A DNA stretch of 64,000 nucleotides from Candidatus Saccharimonadota bacterium. GTDB taxonomy: Bacteria; Patescibacteriota; Saccharimonadia; Saccharimonadales; Saccharimonadaceae. The notes below the pieces were generated by a model. It was given only the letters and a program-made list of their open reading frames with translations, was not told the DNA's origin and ran no database searches. Of the stretch, positions 1 through 9,195 are shown in pieces. The DNA lies in assembly GCA_017619315.1 (NCBI GenBank), contig JAFZSN010000003.1:56072-120071 (forward strand), written 5' to 3'. Both the position numbers and the translations under genes were made by a program. Positions within the stretch are counted from its first letter, which is position 1; every line of letters starts with the position of its first letter.

Positions 1-479
1 TCTTCGCCATTCACAGACACGGTCTTAGTCGTACCAAAAATCGCTTCTTCAAATGTAAGAGTTACACTAGTCTGAAGATCTGGACCTTTACGCGGTCGCC
101 TTGCGCCCGCAGCGCCAAATCCAAATAAGCTCCCCAGGATATCATCAAAAGCTCCCCCGCCACCAAAGTCAAAGTTAAACGTCTGACCATTATAGTTAAA
201 TCCACCACCAAACGGATTACCACCACCCGAGAATGGATTTCCACCAGCACCCCCAACACCAGCATGGCCAAATTGATCGTAACGAGCCCGCTTCTGCTTA
301 TCCGAAAGCACATCATGCGCCTCGTTGATCTCTTTAAACTTAGCCTCAGCCTCTTTATCGCCGGGGTTCTTATCGGGGTGGTATTTTACAGCCAATTTCC
401 GATAAGCCTTTTTAATTTCGTCATCAGATGCGTTCTTCGAAACACCCAAAACTTCGTAGTAATCTTTTTTACCTGTCAT
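1..479 (-). CDS. dnaJ: Chaperone DnaJ (C-terminal part beyond the window)
   Basis: Hsp40 co-chaperone that stimulates DnaK and delivers unfolded clients in the cytoplasm. About 159 residues are visible. The N-terminal J domain has the HPD motif ([10 protein letters not shown]), followed by a Gly/Phe-rich linker ([10 protein letters not shown]) and the beginning of the substrate-binding domain ([18 protein letters not shown]). The ATG at 479 lies only 9 nt from a TATAAT box, so the mRNA is probably almost leaderless. A perfect CIRCE operator covers the -35 region, indicating HrcA heat-shock control. The zinc-finger region and C-terminus lie outside the window. Confidence 0.95.
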   Translation of the reverse strand, partial: MTGKKDYYEVLGVSKNASDDEIKKAYRKLAVKYHPDKNPGDKEAEAKFKEINEAHDVLSDKQKRARYDQFGHAGVGGAGGNPFSGGGNPFGGGFNYNGQTFNFDFGGGGAFDDILGSLFGFGAAGARRPRKGPDLQTSVTLTFEEAIFGTTKTVSVNGE

Positions 480-488
480 AGTAATCCT

Positions 489-517
489 ATTATAACCCAC
501 TAGCACTCAAAACGCAA
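489..517 (-). promoter_or_regulatory. dnaJ promoter
   Basis: On the minus strand, TTGCGT (517-512), a 17-bp spacer and TATAAT (494-489). The predicted start near 482 leaves only 2-3 nt before the ATG at 479. The CIRCE element covers the -35. Confidence 0.75.
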
Positions 518-525
518 GAGTGCTA
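501..525. promoter_or_regulatory. CIRCE operator of dnaJ (HrcA site)
   Basis: Perfect inverted repeat TAGCACTC-N9-GAGTGCTA, matching the CIRCE consensus TTAGCACTC-N9-GAGTGCTAA. It overlaps the -35 hexamer of the dnaJ promoter. HrcA binding here would block transcription until heat shock. Confidence 0.93.
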
Positions 526-534
526 ATTAACTCC

Positions 535-2388
535 CTATTGAACCTGTTGTATCTGCTGCGTCGCCTGCTGAGCCTGCTGACCAGGCGTGGTCGTAATCAA
601 AGCTTCTTCTGTCTCCGAAGCAATAATTTGAATATGCACGTGATTCTGCCCAGCAAAGAACAACCCTTGTCCCACCGGGAAATTTGCCAGCCTTCTCTTC
701 TCTTCCTCAGTCAGTTTAAACACATCCGAAAGCACATCCACTGCCGATGCCGATTGCTTAAGGAGTAACTGCATCGACGAGTTTGCCACAATCGCACGGC
801 CCATCTTGGATCCCATGAAATCTTCCACGTCCTGCGTAATTGTCGTGAGACCAAGATAGTACTTCCTCGCCCTCTTCGCAAGTGAGAACAAGAAGTTTGA
901 CGAATCCTCGTGCTGCATCAATTGCCAAGCCTCATCCACGATTAGAAGACGCTTCTTCTGCTCGGCGCGCACCACATTCCAAATATGCGACAACACGATA
1001 TACATCGCAACCGGACGAAGTTCTTCTTCGAGATCCCGAATATTAAACACCACCATTTGGTTATTAATATCCACATTAGACTGCTGTGAGAAAATACCTG
1101 CGAACGTACCGCTCGTATACTTACGAAGCCTCTGCGCAAGCTGCGGACCAGACCCCTCCATATGTAGCAAAGTATCATACAAATTCGCAATCGTCGGCGG
1201 AGTAGATTGGTGCGTCAAAGGATCAGACGTAATCCCAGCCCTAGCATAAGTGTCAATCAAAGCTTGGTCAAGATCTGCTTCCTCATTTGCTGTTAGTGCC
1301 GGCACCATTTGCCCAGAGCTTGTCACTTGGTTACCACCCAGCATCAATCTAAACAAACCGTGTAAAGTCACCAAGTTCGCCCTAAGTGCATCATTCGAAT
1401 CTTCCGAATCAACCACCTTTGGCAAATCAAACGGATTGATTCTCGCATCAGAGTTAAGCGATAACCTAATATGCGATCCACCTACCGCGTCACAAAGCTT
1501 CTGATACTCATTCTCAGGATCGATAATAATAATATCCGCACCTATCATCATCGAACGAAGCGCCTCAAGCTTCACAGTAAACGACTTACCTGCACCAGAC
1601 TTCGCAAACACTACCATGTTGGCATTCTCAAGACTAAACCTATCAAAAATCACCAAACCATTATTGTGCATATTCACACCATAAAGAATCCCTTTATCCT
1701 GCGTCAAATCTGCCGAAGTAAATGGGAAAGATGTCGATATCGCGCCAGTATTCATATTACGTCGAATCTGTAACTGGTCAGTACATTGTGGCATTGACGA
1801 ATTAAGTCCTTGCTCTTGCTGCGAATTTGCCACTTTCGAGAACACCATTTGCTGCCCAAAGATCGTCTCGATCTTCTGCTGCACAAATTTTAACTCATCC
1901 AAAGAATCCGCCCAAATTGTCACATAAAGCCCAAAGCGGAAAAACTTTTCGGCGCCTAGCTGCAATTGATCACGTAGCTCCTCAGTATCAGCGAGTGCCG
2001 CCTCAAGCTCAGGGTCACGCACCTTGCCTTTTTCAACATTTAAGTTCATTGACGCCTCAAGCTGAGTCGCTTTCGTACGCAAATTCTTCATCACTACTGC
2101 CGACTCCACCGGATAAATATACATAGAAACATCGACTACTTCGTCGATATTAATAATCGGCGAAAGCCACCCAGTGTATAGGGACCTCGGATAACCATAT
2201 ATATATAATGTACGCCCATACTTATTTCCTAATCTAAAATAATCCGAATGAATCTCAATCGCAGATGGAGAAATCAAATCTCTTAGCGTGTTCGTACCCT
2301 GTTCAAACGCTCTCTGTATTTCCGCCGCTTCCATCGCCTCAGCTTGCGCTGCGATTTCTGCTGGAGTTAATTGTTTCTTCTTAGCCAT
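535..2388 (-). CDS. virB4: VirB4/TraC-family type IV secretion ATPase
   Basis: 617 residues. Cytoplasmic ATPase that powers pilus assembly and substrate transfer in a type IV secretion or conjugation-like system. Walker A is at about residue 260-270 (FAKSGAGKSFTVK), followed by IIIIDPENEYQKL. Walker B is near residue 483 (RLLIVDEAWQLMQ), followed by the motif LGLTTITQDVEDF, typical of VirB4/HerA-type proteins. The C-terminus is a short Gln/Ala-rich tail. It overlaps the upstream TraC-like gene by 8 nt, so the two are translationally coupled. In Patescibacteria this protein often lacks the VirB4 N-terminal domain, which the preceding gene appears to supply. Confidence 0.92.
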   Translation of the reverse strand: MAKKKQLTPAEIAAQAEAMEAAEIQRAFEQGTNTLRDLISPSAIEIHSDYFRLGNKYGRTLYIYGYPRSLYTGWLSPIINIDEVVDVSMYIYPVESAVVMKNLRTKATQLEASMNLNVEKGKVRDPELEAALADTEELRDQLQLGAEKFFRFGLYVTIWADSLDELKFVQQKIETIFGQQMVFSKVANSQQEQGLNSSMPQCTDQLQIRRNMNTGAISTSFPFTSADLTQDKGILYGVNMHNNGLVIFDRFSLENANMVVFAKSGAGKSFTVKLEALRSMMIGADIIIIDPENEYQKLCDAVGGSHIRLSLNSDARINPFDLPKVVDSEDSNDALRANLVTLHGLFRLMLGGNQVTSSGQMVPALTANEEADLDQALIDTYARAGITSDPLTHQSTPPTIANLYDTLLHMEGSGPQLAQRLRKYTSGTFAGIFSQQSNVDINNQMVVFNIRDLEEELRPVAMYIVLSHIWNVVRAEQKKRLLIVDEAWQLMQHEDSSNFLFSLAKRARKYYLGLTTITQDVEDFMGSKMGRAIVANSSMQLLLKQSASAVDVLSDVFKLTEEEKRRLANFPVGQGLFFAGQNHVHIQIIASETEEALITTTPGQQAQQATQQIQQVQ

Positions 2389-3379
2389 TTACCTCTCCCT
2401 TTGCTTCCTCATTTGGGTTACCCTTTTTAACATACATTGTTGCGACCTTAGAGAAATCCACTAACGGCTCCCTCACTGCAGTATCCGGATTATTATAATT
2501 ATAATAAAGCTCAGCTAGCTCTTTAGTGTTAAGCCTCACGGAATGAATACCAATCTGAAATAACCCAGACACCACCGCATCAACCCTGTTGTTAATCTCG
2601 GTCATTGCTTTATCATAAGTAGGCCTGTCTATCTTAATTGCGTTTGGAGTCCTATTTTTCGAAAACGCTTTGAAGAAACTCTTTGTCTGCTGCACCAATT
2701 TCTCAGCATCAAGCGACGTATAATACGGGATCACCACAAAGAAAGACTTATCCATAATATTTGCTTCCTGAGACAAGACATCGATAAAGTTGATGTAGTC
2801 ATCCATTAATACGCCAAGTAACATATTGTCATTGTTGCGACGAATGTCATTCAATCTATCAATGTACGGACCAATATCAACTCTTTGTGACCTTACTAAT
2901 ATCTGAGTAGTAAATTTCAAAGAGTTTAAGAAGTTCTGATACGAATACTCCACCCCTTCTCTTTCCACGTCAGACATAAGATCAAAGTTGATTGATTTAC
3001 ATGCTACCACAGCCCTGAAGGAACCATCCTTCATGATCACCACATTATCGCGAAGTTCCGAAATCATTAAAGTAGATTGAGTAGCGGTTGGCGATTCCTT
3101 ATTCGGTGAAACCGGATTAGCTTGTGCCGCATTTACCGCCGCCGCACCAAGATTCGCCGCACCAAGATTTTGCATCATACCTTGCCCAGGCATCATCGTC
3201 TGAGGACCAGTCTGCACTGCAGCCTGACCTGGCATCATAATTTGTGGGCCAGCTGGCGCTGCACCCTGATTCGGCATGATCATTTGCGGACCATCTGGCA
3301 CCGCAGCCTGACCACCAGCCATCGGCTGTGGCATCTGCTGCATGTTCGCATTATTTTGATTTATTTGTTGTGGATCCAT
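2381..3379 (-). CDS. TraC-like T4SS protein (split VirB4 N-terminal domain)
   Basis: 332 residues. The first ~100 are low-complexity, rich in Gln, Met, Pro, Gly and Ala, with degenerate repeats of the type MMPGQ(A/G). The rest (from about STLMISELRDNVVIMKDG) resembles the TraC-like / VirB4 N-terminal domain encoded just before VirB4 in CPR genomes. No Walker motif and no signal peptide are visible. It starts 3 nt after prgI ends and overlaps virB4 by 8 nt. Its role as the VirB4 partner is inferred from family and context; the function of the Met/Gln repeat head is unknown. Confidence 0.75.
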   Translation of the reverse strand: MDPQQINQNNANMQQMPQPMAGGQAAVPDGPQMIMPNQGAAPAGPQIMMPGQAAVQTGPQTMMPGQGMMQNLGAANLGAAAVNAAQANPVSPNKESPTATQSTLMISELRDNVVIMKDGSFRAVVACKSINFDLMSDVEREGVEYSYQNFLNSLKFTTQILVRSQRVDIGPYIDRLNDIRRNNDNMLLGVLMDDYINFIDVLSQEANIMDKSFFVVIPYYTSLDAEKLVQQTKSFFKAFSKNRTPNAIKIDRPTYDKAMTEINNRVDAVVSGLFQIGIHSVRLNTKELAELYYNYNNPDTAVREPLVDFSKVATMYVKKGNPNEEAKGEVNG

Positions 3380-3382
3380 AAT

Positions 3383-4306
3383 TTAGTGTAACGATATAAA
3401 AACTTCGCCCTCTTCTTTATTGTTTATACGATTAGCCTCCTTTGCAATTGTTGCAACAGAATAACTTGGATTGTTTGATAATTCTATTATACTAGATTTT
3501 GGCTGATTTTCATTTATTTCATTAGCATTTTCCACAAGCTTAGTAAAGCTATCTGGTTGCACCACTACGTCACTTTCGGATTTACTAATACCATCGAACT
3601 TCGCCAGCGGATCAAATGATTCTTTCGGTTCTTCGCGATCGCTGGCCCCAACCGGCTCAGTTACATCATTCCCCATTCCATTCTGCTCATTCGTATCAAT
3701 TTTTCCATAGAGCAACTCATTCTTATCAATCGCTTCCCGCATTTCCCTCATCACCTCTGCATGCCGATCGTTTTCATCCCTCATAATCGAATCGGCCAAA
3801 TCGTCAAAATGATTTGTTTCAAACATGTCTTTCACAGTCTCTGCCTCAGCCCGTAGATCCTCCTGCATCGAATTAGCCGCTACTCCCTTAATTGCATACC
3901 CTTCAGTGTCAACAATGTCCGCAAGGAATGATAATCTGTGTGTCGCTTCCTCACCAGTAATTTGTCTACCTCTATCATCATTTTCGATCTTTGGAGCCAA
4001 AATATTTATATTTGAACCAGTATGCCCCGGCTCCCATTTTCTCGTATGCGGTTTTAGATAATAAGAAACAAGAGCTGCAAGATACGTCTCCATTGGCTGG
4101 TCTTTCTTAATTGGGAGTGCCAAAGCCGCAAATAACAGTATCGGCGGTACCGGGATAATCGCAAGCAACGGAAAGATTTGAAAGAGCCCCACCGCAAGCG
4201 CAATCAGCCCACCGCACACCAAAAGATACACGAACTGCCGAAAACTAAACGGCCCGAGAAGTTTATCATCCGCCTCAACATCTTGAGGCACCTTATACTG
4301 CGCCAT
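3383..4306 (-). CDS. PrgI family T4SS membrane protein
   Basis: 307 residues. The N-terminal ~100 residues match PrgI: MAQYKVPQDVEADDKLLGP, two hydrophobic segments at about residues 27-75, then ALALPIKKDQPMETYLAALVSYYLKPHTRKW. PrgI is the VirB3-like inner-membrane partner of VirB4 in Gram-positive conjugation systems. The remaining ~200 residues are acidic, soluble and unassigned. The promoter gives a nearly leaderless message (GGTATAATGTATAGTATATG). It is the first gene of the prgI-TraC-like-virB4 operon. Confidence 0.88.
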   Translation of the reverse strand: MAQYKVPQDVEADDKLLGPFSFRQFVYLLVCGGLIALAVGLFQIFPLLAIIPVPPILLFAALALPIKKDQPMETYLAALVSYYLKPHTRKWEPGHTGSNINILAPKIENDDRGRQITGEEATHRLSFLADIVDTEGYAIKGVAANSMQEDLRAEAETVKDMFETNHFDDLADSIMRDENDRHAEVMREMREAIDKNELLYGKIDTNEQNGMGNDVTEPVGASDREEPKESFDPLAKFDGISKSESDVVVQPDSFTKLVENANEINENQPKSSIIELSNNPSYSVATIAKEANRINNKEEGEVFISLH

Positions 4307-4359
4307 ATACTATACATTATACCACAAACGTTTTAACGTTGCGCATATACACACTCAAC

Positions 4360-4386
4360 AATCTCGCGCCTATTGGACGCGAGATT
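4360..4386 (-). terminator. Hairpin downstream of the FSUC surface-protein gene
   Basis: Perfect 9-bp inverted repeat AATCTCGCG / CGCGAGATT with a 9-nt loop, between the stop codon at 4418 and the prgI promoter. No clear U-run follows, so it may be a weak terminator or an mRNA 3'-end stabiliser. Confidence 0.5.
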
Positions 4387-4417
4387 CGTGTAAACGGAAG
4401 CTGAAAAACTTACAAGC

Positions 4418-7400
4418 CTAAGACGTCTTAAAACACCTAACATACAATCCGTTGCCCCGGTTACTCTGACCAATGGAATATAAATAACTCTCCGGAGGCA
4501 AGTACAGGTTGTGACGATCCGTAGCATCAAACGCAGTAGCAGACCACAAATAATCGTATCCAGCATCAACGAGCATACCATTATTGTAATAACCACCAAA
4601 TTGAGAATGGAGAACATGATCCCTATAAAACGAAAGACTGCTCAATTCACTTTGCGTAGGCAGTCGCCAACCAGCCGGGCAAATATCATAAGTTGCGTCC
4701 GTATTATTAGAAGAACCAGTCACAGTCATCGCCGAAGCTGCTGCAAAGTTATACCAGACAGCAGGGTCACCATTGTCATCTACTCCAGTATGTATTCTAG
4801 CCTCATCATAGCTATCTCCCGATGTCAAATCACCGTAGGTAATCGTAGTAGCCGAAGCCACATTTGAAGTAGCAGGATCCAAATTAGTACCAGTAAAGCG
4901 AAGGTTCTGCGTCATCCAGTAAACGCCATTCCGCCCGGCGACTTCGTACTTATTGCCATCACGACTATCACTAAAAATTGCAGTGTAGCCTCCCGATGGT
5001 ATAACAGTAGCAAGAGATGAAACTGTCTGTTCCTGCATAGTAGGCGTAATGTCTTTAACACACCTAACATAAAACCCATAGAGTCGAGTGTCACGGTAAA
5101 CAGTGAGGTTCTGATCATCGGTATACCACTCCAACCAGTACCCTTGCTCAGGATCAGCCCCAGTACCACCAGCCCCAGTAGAAGCCCACCAACCACCGGA
5201 GTATTCAGGCGCTTCGAGATCAGAATAGAAGTAGCCACCAGCAACAGGTTTAAACGCATCCACATAAGACGTAATGTCGCTCATCTCATTCCGGTATGGC
5301 AATCTCCAACCAGCTGGGCAAATATCGTACATCGCATTCTTACTCTCAATCTCGCCGCCATCACTAGTCACAGTCATGGCCGAAGCTGCCGCAAAGTTAT
5401 ACCAGACAGTAGGATCGCCGTTATCGTCCACACCTTCATGAATCCTGGCCTCATCAAATACAATTAATTCATGGCCCGCGAGCTCTCCATAAGTAATCGT
5501 AGTATTAGAAGCCACATTCGAAGTAGCAGGGTCCAAATTAGTGCCAGTGAAGCGAAGGTTCTGCGTCATCCAGTACTGATTACCGATCTTAGTGACCTCG
5601 TACTCTTTATTATCACGAGCATCTCTATATACTGCGCTGTCGCCCTCATTTGGCATGTCGGCAGCAAGTGATAAAGCGGTTTGTGCCTGCATGAATGGAG
5701 TGCTCTTTACACACCTAACATAGAATCCGCTGAGCCGGCTGGCGCCATAGCCGGTATTAAGAATACTGCCATTCCAGTTCAGGATATTACGACCTGTAGC
5801 ACTAGGCGCAAAAGAAGACCACCAGTGACCTTCGTCGAGGTTGGAGAGCCCACTGTAGTAGTAGCCGCCGGCGACAGGATTAAAGGCATTTACATAGGAA
5901 GTAGCGCGACTAATCTCGCCGGCTGTAGGAAGCCTCCACCCAGCCGGGCAAATATCGTAAATTGCATCTGTATCATTAGAATCACCAGTAATAGTACCAG
6001 CCGAAGCTGCTGCATAGTTATACCAGACTGTAGGATCACCATTGCTATCTACGCCTTCATGAATTCTTGGATCACTGTAGCTACTTCCAGAAGTAAGATC
6101 ACCATAAGCGATCGTAGTATTAGAAGCCACATTCGAAGTAGCAGGGTCCAAATTAGTGCCAGTGAAGCGTAGATTTTGCGTCATCCAGTACTGATTATCA
6201 ATCTTAGTGACCTCGTACTCTTTGTTATCACGAGCATCTCTGTACACTGCGCTATCGCCCTCATTTGGCAACGCGGCAGCAAGGGATGAAGCAGTTTGGC
6301 TTTGCATGGTCGGAACATTCTTAATACACCTAACATAGAATCCAAAGCCACGGCTTTCATAGTTAGCCCAAAGATCACTGCCGTTCCAGTTCAGGCCATA
6401 ACGACTCGTAACATTGGGTGAAGTAGTAGACAACCACCAGCTACCTAAGTTTGGGTATTTGAGCGTACCATCGTAGTAGCCGCCGGTGACAGGGTTAAAA
6501 ACACTTGCATAAGACCTAAGACCACTAGTTTCTCTAGTTGTTGGTAATCTCCAACCAGCTGGGCAAATGTCGTAAGCTGCATACGCATCGTTAAAGGTCC
6601 CAGTCACAGTCATGGCCGAAGCTGCTGCATAGTTATACCAGACTGTAGGATCACCATTATCATCCACCCCGGTATGAATCCTAGCCTCATCATAACTAAC
6701 ACCGGAAGTAAGATTCCCATAAGTAATCGTAGTAGCAGAAGCAACATTCGAAGTAGAAGGATCGAGCGAGGTGCCAGTAAAGCGTAGATTCTGCGTCATC
6801 CAATAATCCCCATTAATTTTGGTAATTTCATACTTCTTATTATCGCGATCGTCTTTAAATGTTGCCTTATCACCCTCATTCGGCATAGCGGCAGCAAGAG
6901 ACGAAACCGTCTGATCTTGCATCGTAGGCGTTATATCTTTTATACAACGAATAGCCTGCCCTCTTGCCTTAGAATAATCAACTACACTGCCCTGTTGTTG
7001 ATCTTCTACAAAAGATAGAGTATCAGCGGTGCTACCACCATGAGGAAAAGCTGTCCACAAATACCCCTCAACCCCCCCATCAACAAATGAATCACCACTA
7101 TAATAGCCAGAAAGGGCACCATTGAAGTATTCTGGCCAATCCAAGCTTATTCCTTGCTCATGAAGCACGCTTCCCAAATGATTAGACTCAACCAAAGACG
7201 GTAGCCTCCACCCCCTAGGGCAAATATCACTTGTGGCTCTTTCGGTAGAAGGATTGGTCCCAGCCGTAGCAGCAGCAAATGAATAATAACCACCGCAAGG
7301 CTGGGCACTCGAACATGGCCCCTTACCTGCATTATAAACTTTCTGAGCAGTTTCAGACGAGAATCCAGTATTAGAAGATGCAGGAAGTGCATAGTGCACT

Positions 7401-9073
7401 AACCCATCATTCAAGTTAGTGTCTTCCTCCGTTAGAAGCATCGCATTTTCTCCTCCCAAGGACAAGTTTTCCGCCATCCAATACCGACCGCCTATTTTTA
7501 TAACACGATATCTATTCCCATCCCTACTATCATTTAACGTCGCAACATCCAATTCATCTGGCATCATACTATCAAGATCAGAAGTTGCTATATTCTGCAT
7601 ATTTTTATAACAAGCACCTTGAAGCGCAAGATTATCACCTGGCACCACTGTTGCACCAGACTCATAAACCACGCTTGCATCATTCACCTTTTGCCACTCA
7701 CAAACATACCCACTTTTTGTGATCGTTGGTAGAGTTACTTGCGAAAATGCTCCAGTACTTATCGTCCACCCAGCATGTAAAGCAGCATCAGAGTCCCTAA
7801 TCCAACGGCTTGATGAATCCGTGTAGCCTGACACACTTGGCTGCAATTGTGGGGTCGTGCCAGTTGACGCGACCAGCGTCCCAGTGTCAGAAGTCTCATG
7901 CCAACCATTAAAAGTAAATGTGGTAGTCCTAGAAGATGCACAATTATTCGCAGCAGTACAATTACCACTAGACGGGAAAGTCACAGTCGCGCCATCAGCA
8001 CCACGGCCATTGGTATTAAAATTCGAAACGGTCCTATTACTAATTATGTCAGCACAGGTTGGTGCTTGAATTTCGCCAAGCGCAGTATCACCAATAGTGA
8101 CTGTAGTAAAAGTAGACCCAGTAGCAGTAGTATAGCAATTTCTGTCAAGCGTTACATAATAAACTGAACGAGTCCAAATCGCATAAAGCCTGATGTTACT
8201 TCCATCCACAGTTTGGTCAACACCATACTCATCCCCAGCTGCATAAGTATTACCAGAGCAAGTATGATCACCAGTATTGCTATCTACTGTAGTAGCTACG
8301 TCACACCAACCGCTAAATGTGTAATCATCTCTTGTCGGAGTAGTATCACTAAGAATCGCGACGCTCTGTGCAGTTGCAGTCCCGCCCTCAATCTCAACTA
8401 TTTGAGGATTAGGCGTAGGCATATCATTTACTGTGCCAGCAGTATTCTTATCATAGTTAATGTTATAAACTACATCATTAGCAAGAGCTATAATTGTTAG
8501 ACTATTAGTATATACTCCAGGCAATGTATCATAATCTACTCTTGCGCCGAAATCTAATGTATATGTATTATCTATACTATTAGCTGCATCAGTGATATCA
8601 ATAGTATCACCAAGAGACCCAGGCACAGGCAAAAAGCTGTTGTTCTCTACTACAGTAGGAGTAGCATTAAGGCCAGTCATATACTGGCTCGGACGATACC
8701 CCCAGGTATTATTATATGTTCCGCTCGTGGAATAAGTAGATTCTGAAACCGCACTCTCGATCGAATCAATCTCGCCACCAGCACCATTAGACAAAGCCGT
8801 GTCTCCATCCGACTTAATTATGAGATTATAACCAGTGAAATTGTCAGTCCTCACCCTGATCGTAGAACTATTTGATTTGCCAAAAGTACCTTCGGCATGT
8901 GGTGTAAGCTCAACAGACAAACTGTTACTAGATAAGGAAAGGGTGAGTGAACTCTGTTTCGCTTCAGCAAAAGTTGGCGCAGAATTAACTAATCCCATAA
9001 TAACAAAAACAGCAAGAAGCGACGCACTTCCCAAAACTTTTACATTCTTACAAAGTATTTTTGTATTTAACAT
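4418..9073 (-). CDS. Giant secreted surface protein with five Fib_succ_major modules
   Basis: 1551 residues. An N-terminal signal peptide (hydrophobic core LLAVFVIMGLVN, end near TFAEA) is followed by a beta-rich domain and an InlB B-repeat-like (Listeria-Bacteroides) segment ending in IRLYAIW around residue 300. Five Fibrobacter-succinogenes-major-paralogous-type modules follow. Each has RDGNKYEV, YWMTQNLRF and DICPAGWRLP, with the GWRLP motif near residues 619, 838, 1041, 1253 and 1466. Modules 2-5 are close copies even at DNA level. No LPXTG motif or C-terminal membrane anchor is visible. It sits between the VirB6-like gene and prgI, so it may be an adhesin linked to the T4SS apparatus; that link is inference. 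Confidence 0.87.
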   Translation of the reverse strand: MLNTKILCKNVKVLGSASLLAVFVIMGLVNSAPTFAEAKQSSLTLSLSSNSLSVELTPHAEGTFGKSNSSTIRVRTDNFTGYNLIIKSDGDTALSNGAGGEIDSIESAVSESTYSTSGTYNNTWGYRPSQYMTGLNATPTVVENNSFLPVPGSLGDTIDITDAANSIDNTYTLDFGARVDYDTLPGVYTNSLTIIALANDVVYNINYDKNTAGTVNDMPTPNPQIVEIEGGTATAQSVAILSDTTPTRDDYTFSGWCDVATTVDSNTGDHTCSGNTYAAGDEYGVDQTVDGSNIRLYAIWTRSVYYVTLDRNCYTTATGSTFTTVTIGDTALGEIQAPTCADIISNRTVSNFNTNGRGADGATVTFPSSGNCTAANNCASSRTTTFTFNGWHETSDTGTLVASTGTTPQLQPSVSGYTDSSSRWIRDSDAALHAGWTISTGAFSQVTLPTITKSGYVCEWQKVNDASVVYESGATVVPGDNLALQGACYKNMQNIATSDLDSMMPDELDVATLNDSRDGNRYRVIKIGGRYWMAENLSLGGENAMLLTEEDTNLNDGLVHYALPASSNTGFSSETAQKVYNAGKGPCSSAQPCGGYYSFAAATAGTNPSTERATSDICPRGWRLPSLVESNHLGSVLHEQGISLDWPEYFNGALSGYYSGDSFVDGGVEGYLWTAFPHGGSTADTLSFVEDQQQGSVVDYSKARGQAIRCIKDITPTMQDQTVSSLAAAMPNEGDKATFKDDRDNKKYEITKINGDYWMTQNLRFTGTSLDPSTSNVASATTITYGNLTSGVSYDEARIHTGVDDNGDPTVWYNYAAASAMTVTGTFNDAYAAYDICPAGWRLPTTRETSGLRSYASVFNPVTGGYYDGTLKYPNLGSWWLSTTSPNVTSRYGLNWNGSDLWANYESRGFGFYVRCIKNVPTMQSQTASSLAAALPNEGDSAVYRDARDNKEYEVTKIDNQYWMTQNLRFTGTNLDPATSNVASNTTIAYGDLTSGSSYSDPRIHEGVDSNGDPTVWYNYAAASAGTITGDSNDTDAIYDICPAGWRLPTAGEISRATSYVNAFNPVAGGYYYSGLSNLDEGHWWSSFAPSATGRNILNWNGSILNTGYGASRLSGFYVRCVKSTPFMQAQTALSLAADMPNEGDSAVYRDARDNKEYEVTKIGNQYWMTQNLRFTGTNLDPATSNVASNTTITYGELAGHELIVFDEARIHEGVDDNGDPTVWYNFAAASAMTVTSDGGEIESKNAMYDICPAGWRLPYRNEMSDITSYVDAFKPVAGGYFYSDLEAPEYSGGWWASTGAGGTGADPEQGYWLEWYTDDQNLTVYRDTRLYGFYVRCVKDITPTMQEQTVSSLATVIPSGGYTAIFSDSRDGNKYEVAGRNGVYWMTQNLRFTGTNLDPATSNVASATTITYGDLTSGDSYDEARIHTGVDDNGDPAVWYNFAAASAMTVTGSSNNTDATYDICPAGWRLPTQSELSSLSFYRDHVLHSQFGGYYNNGMLVDAGYDYLWSATAFDATDRHNLYLPPESYLYSIGQSNRGNGLYVRCFKTS
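4640..6960 (-). repeat. Tandem ~615-650-bp repeats coding Fib_succ_major modules
   Basis: Four consecutive copies of the module-coding unit. For example, the block starting at 5511 recurs at 6126 with about 48 identical bases, and a slightly diverged copy lies near 4858. Such repeats can expand or contract by homologous recombination and vary the length of the surface protein. Confidence 0.85.
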
Positions 9074-9117
9074 GTATGACCCTATATTTGTGTATGTATT
9101 TAATGACCTTTTCCCTG

Positions 9118-9145
9118 ATTATAGCACAAGTTTTTTAAATTGCAA
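9118..9145 (-). promoter_or_regulatory. Promoter of the FSUC surface-protein gene
   Basis: Minus strand: TTGCAA (9145-9140), 16-bp spacer, TATAAT (9123-9118) preceded by TGTGC. It leaves a leader of about 40 nt before the ATG at 9073. Confidence 0.65.
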
Positions 9146-9195
9146 CATTAATCTACACTTTTTTGAAAAAAAGTCAAAATGCTATATTTTATATA

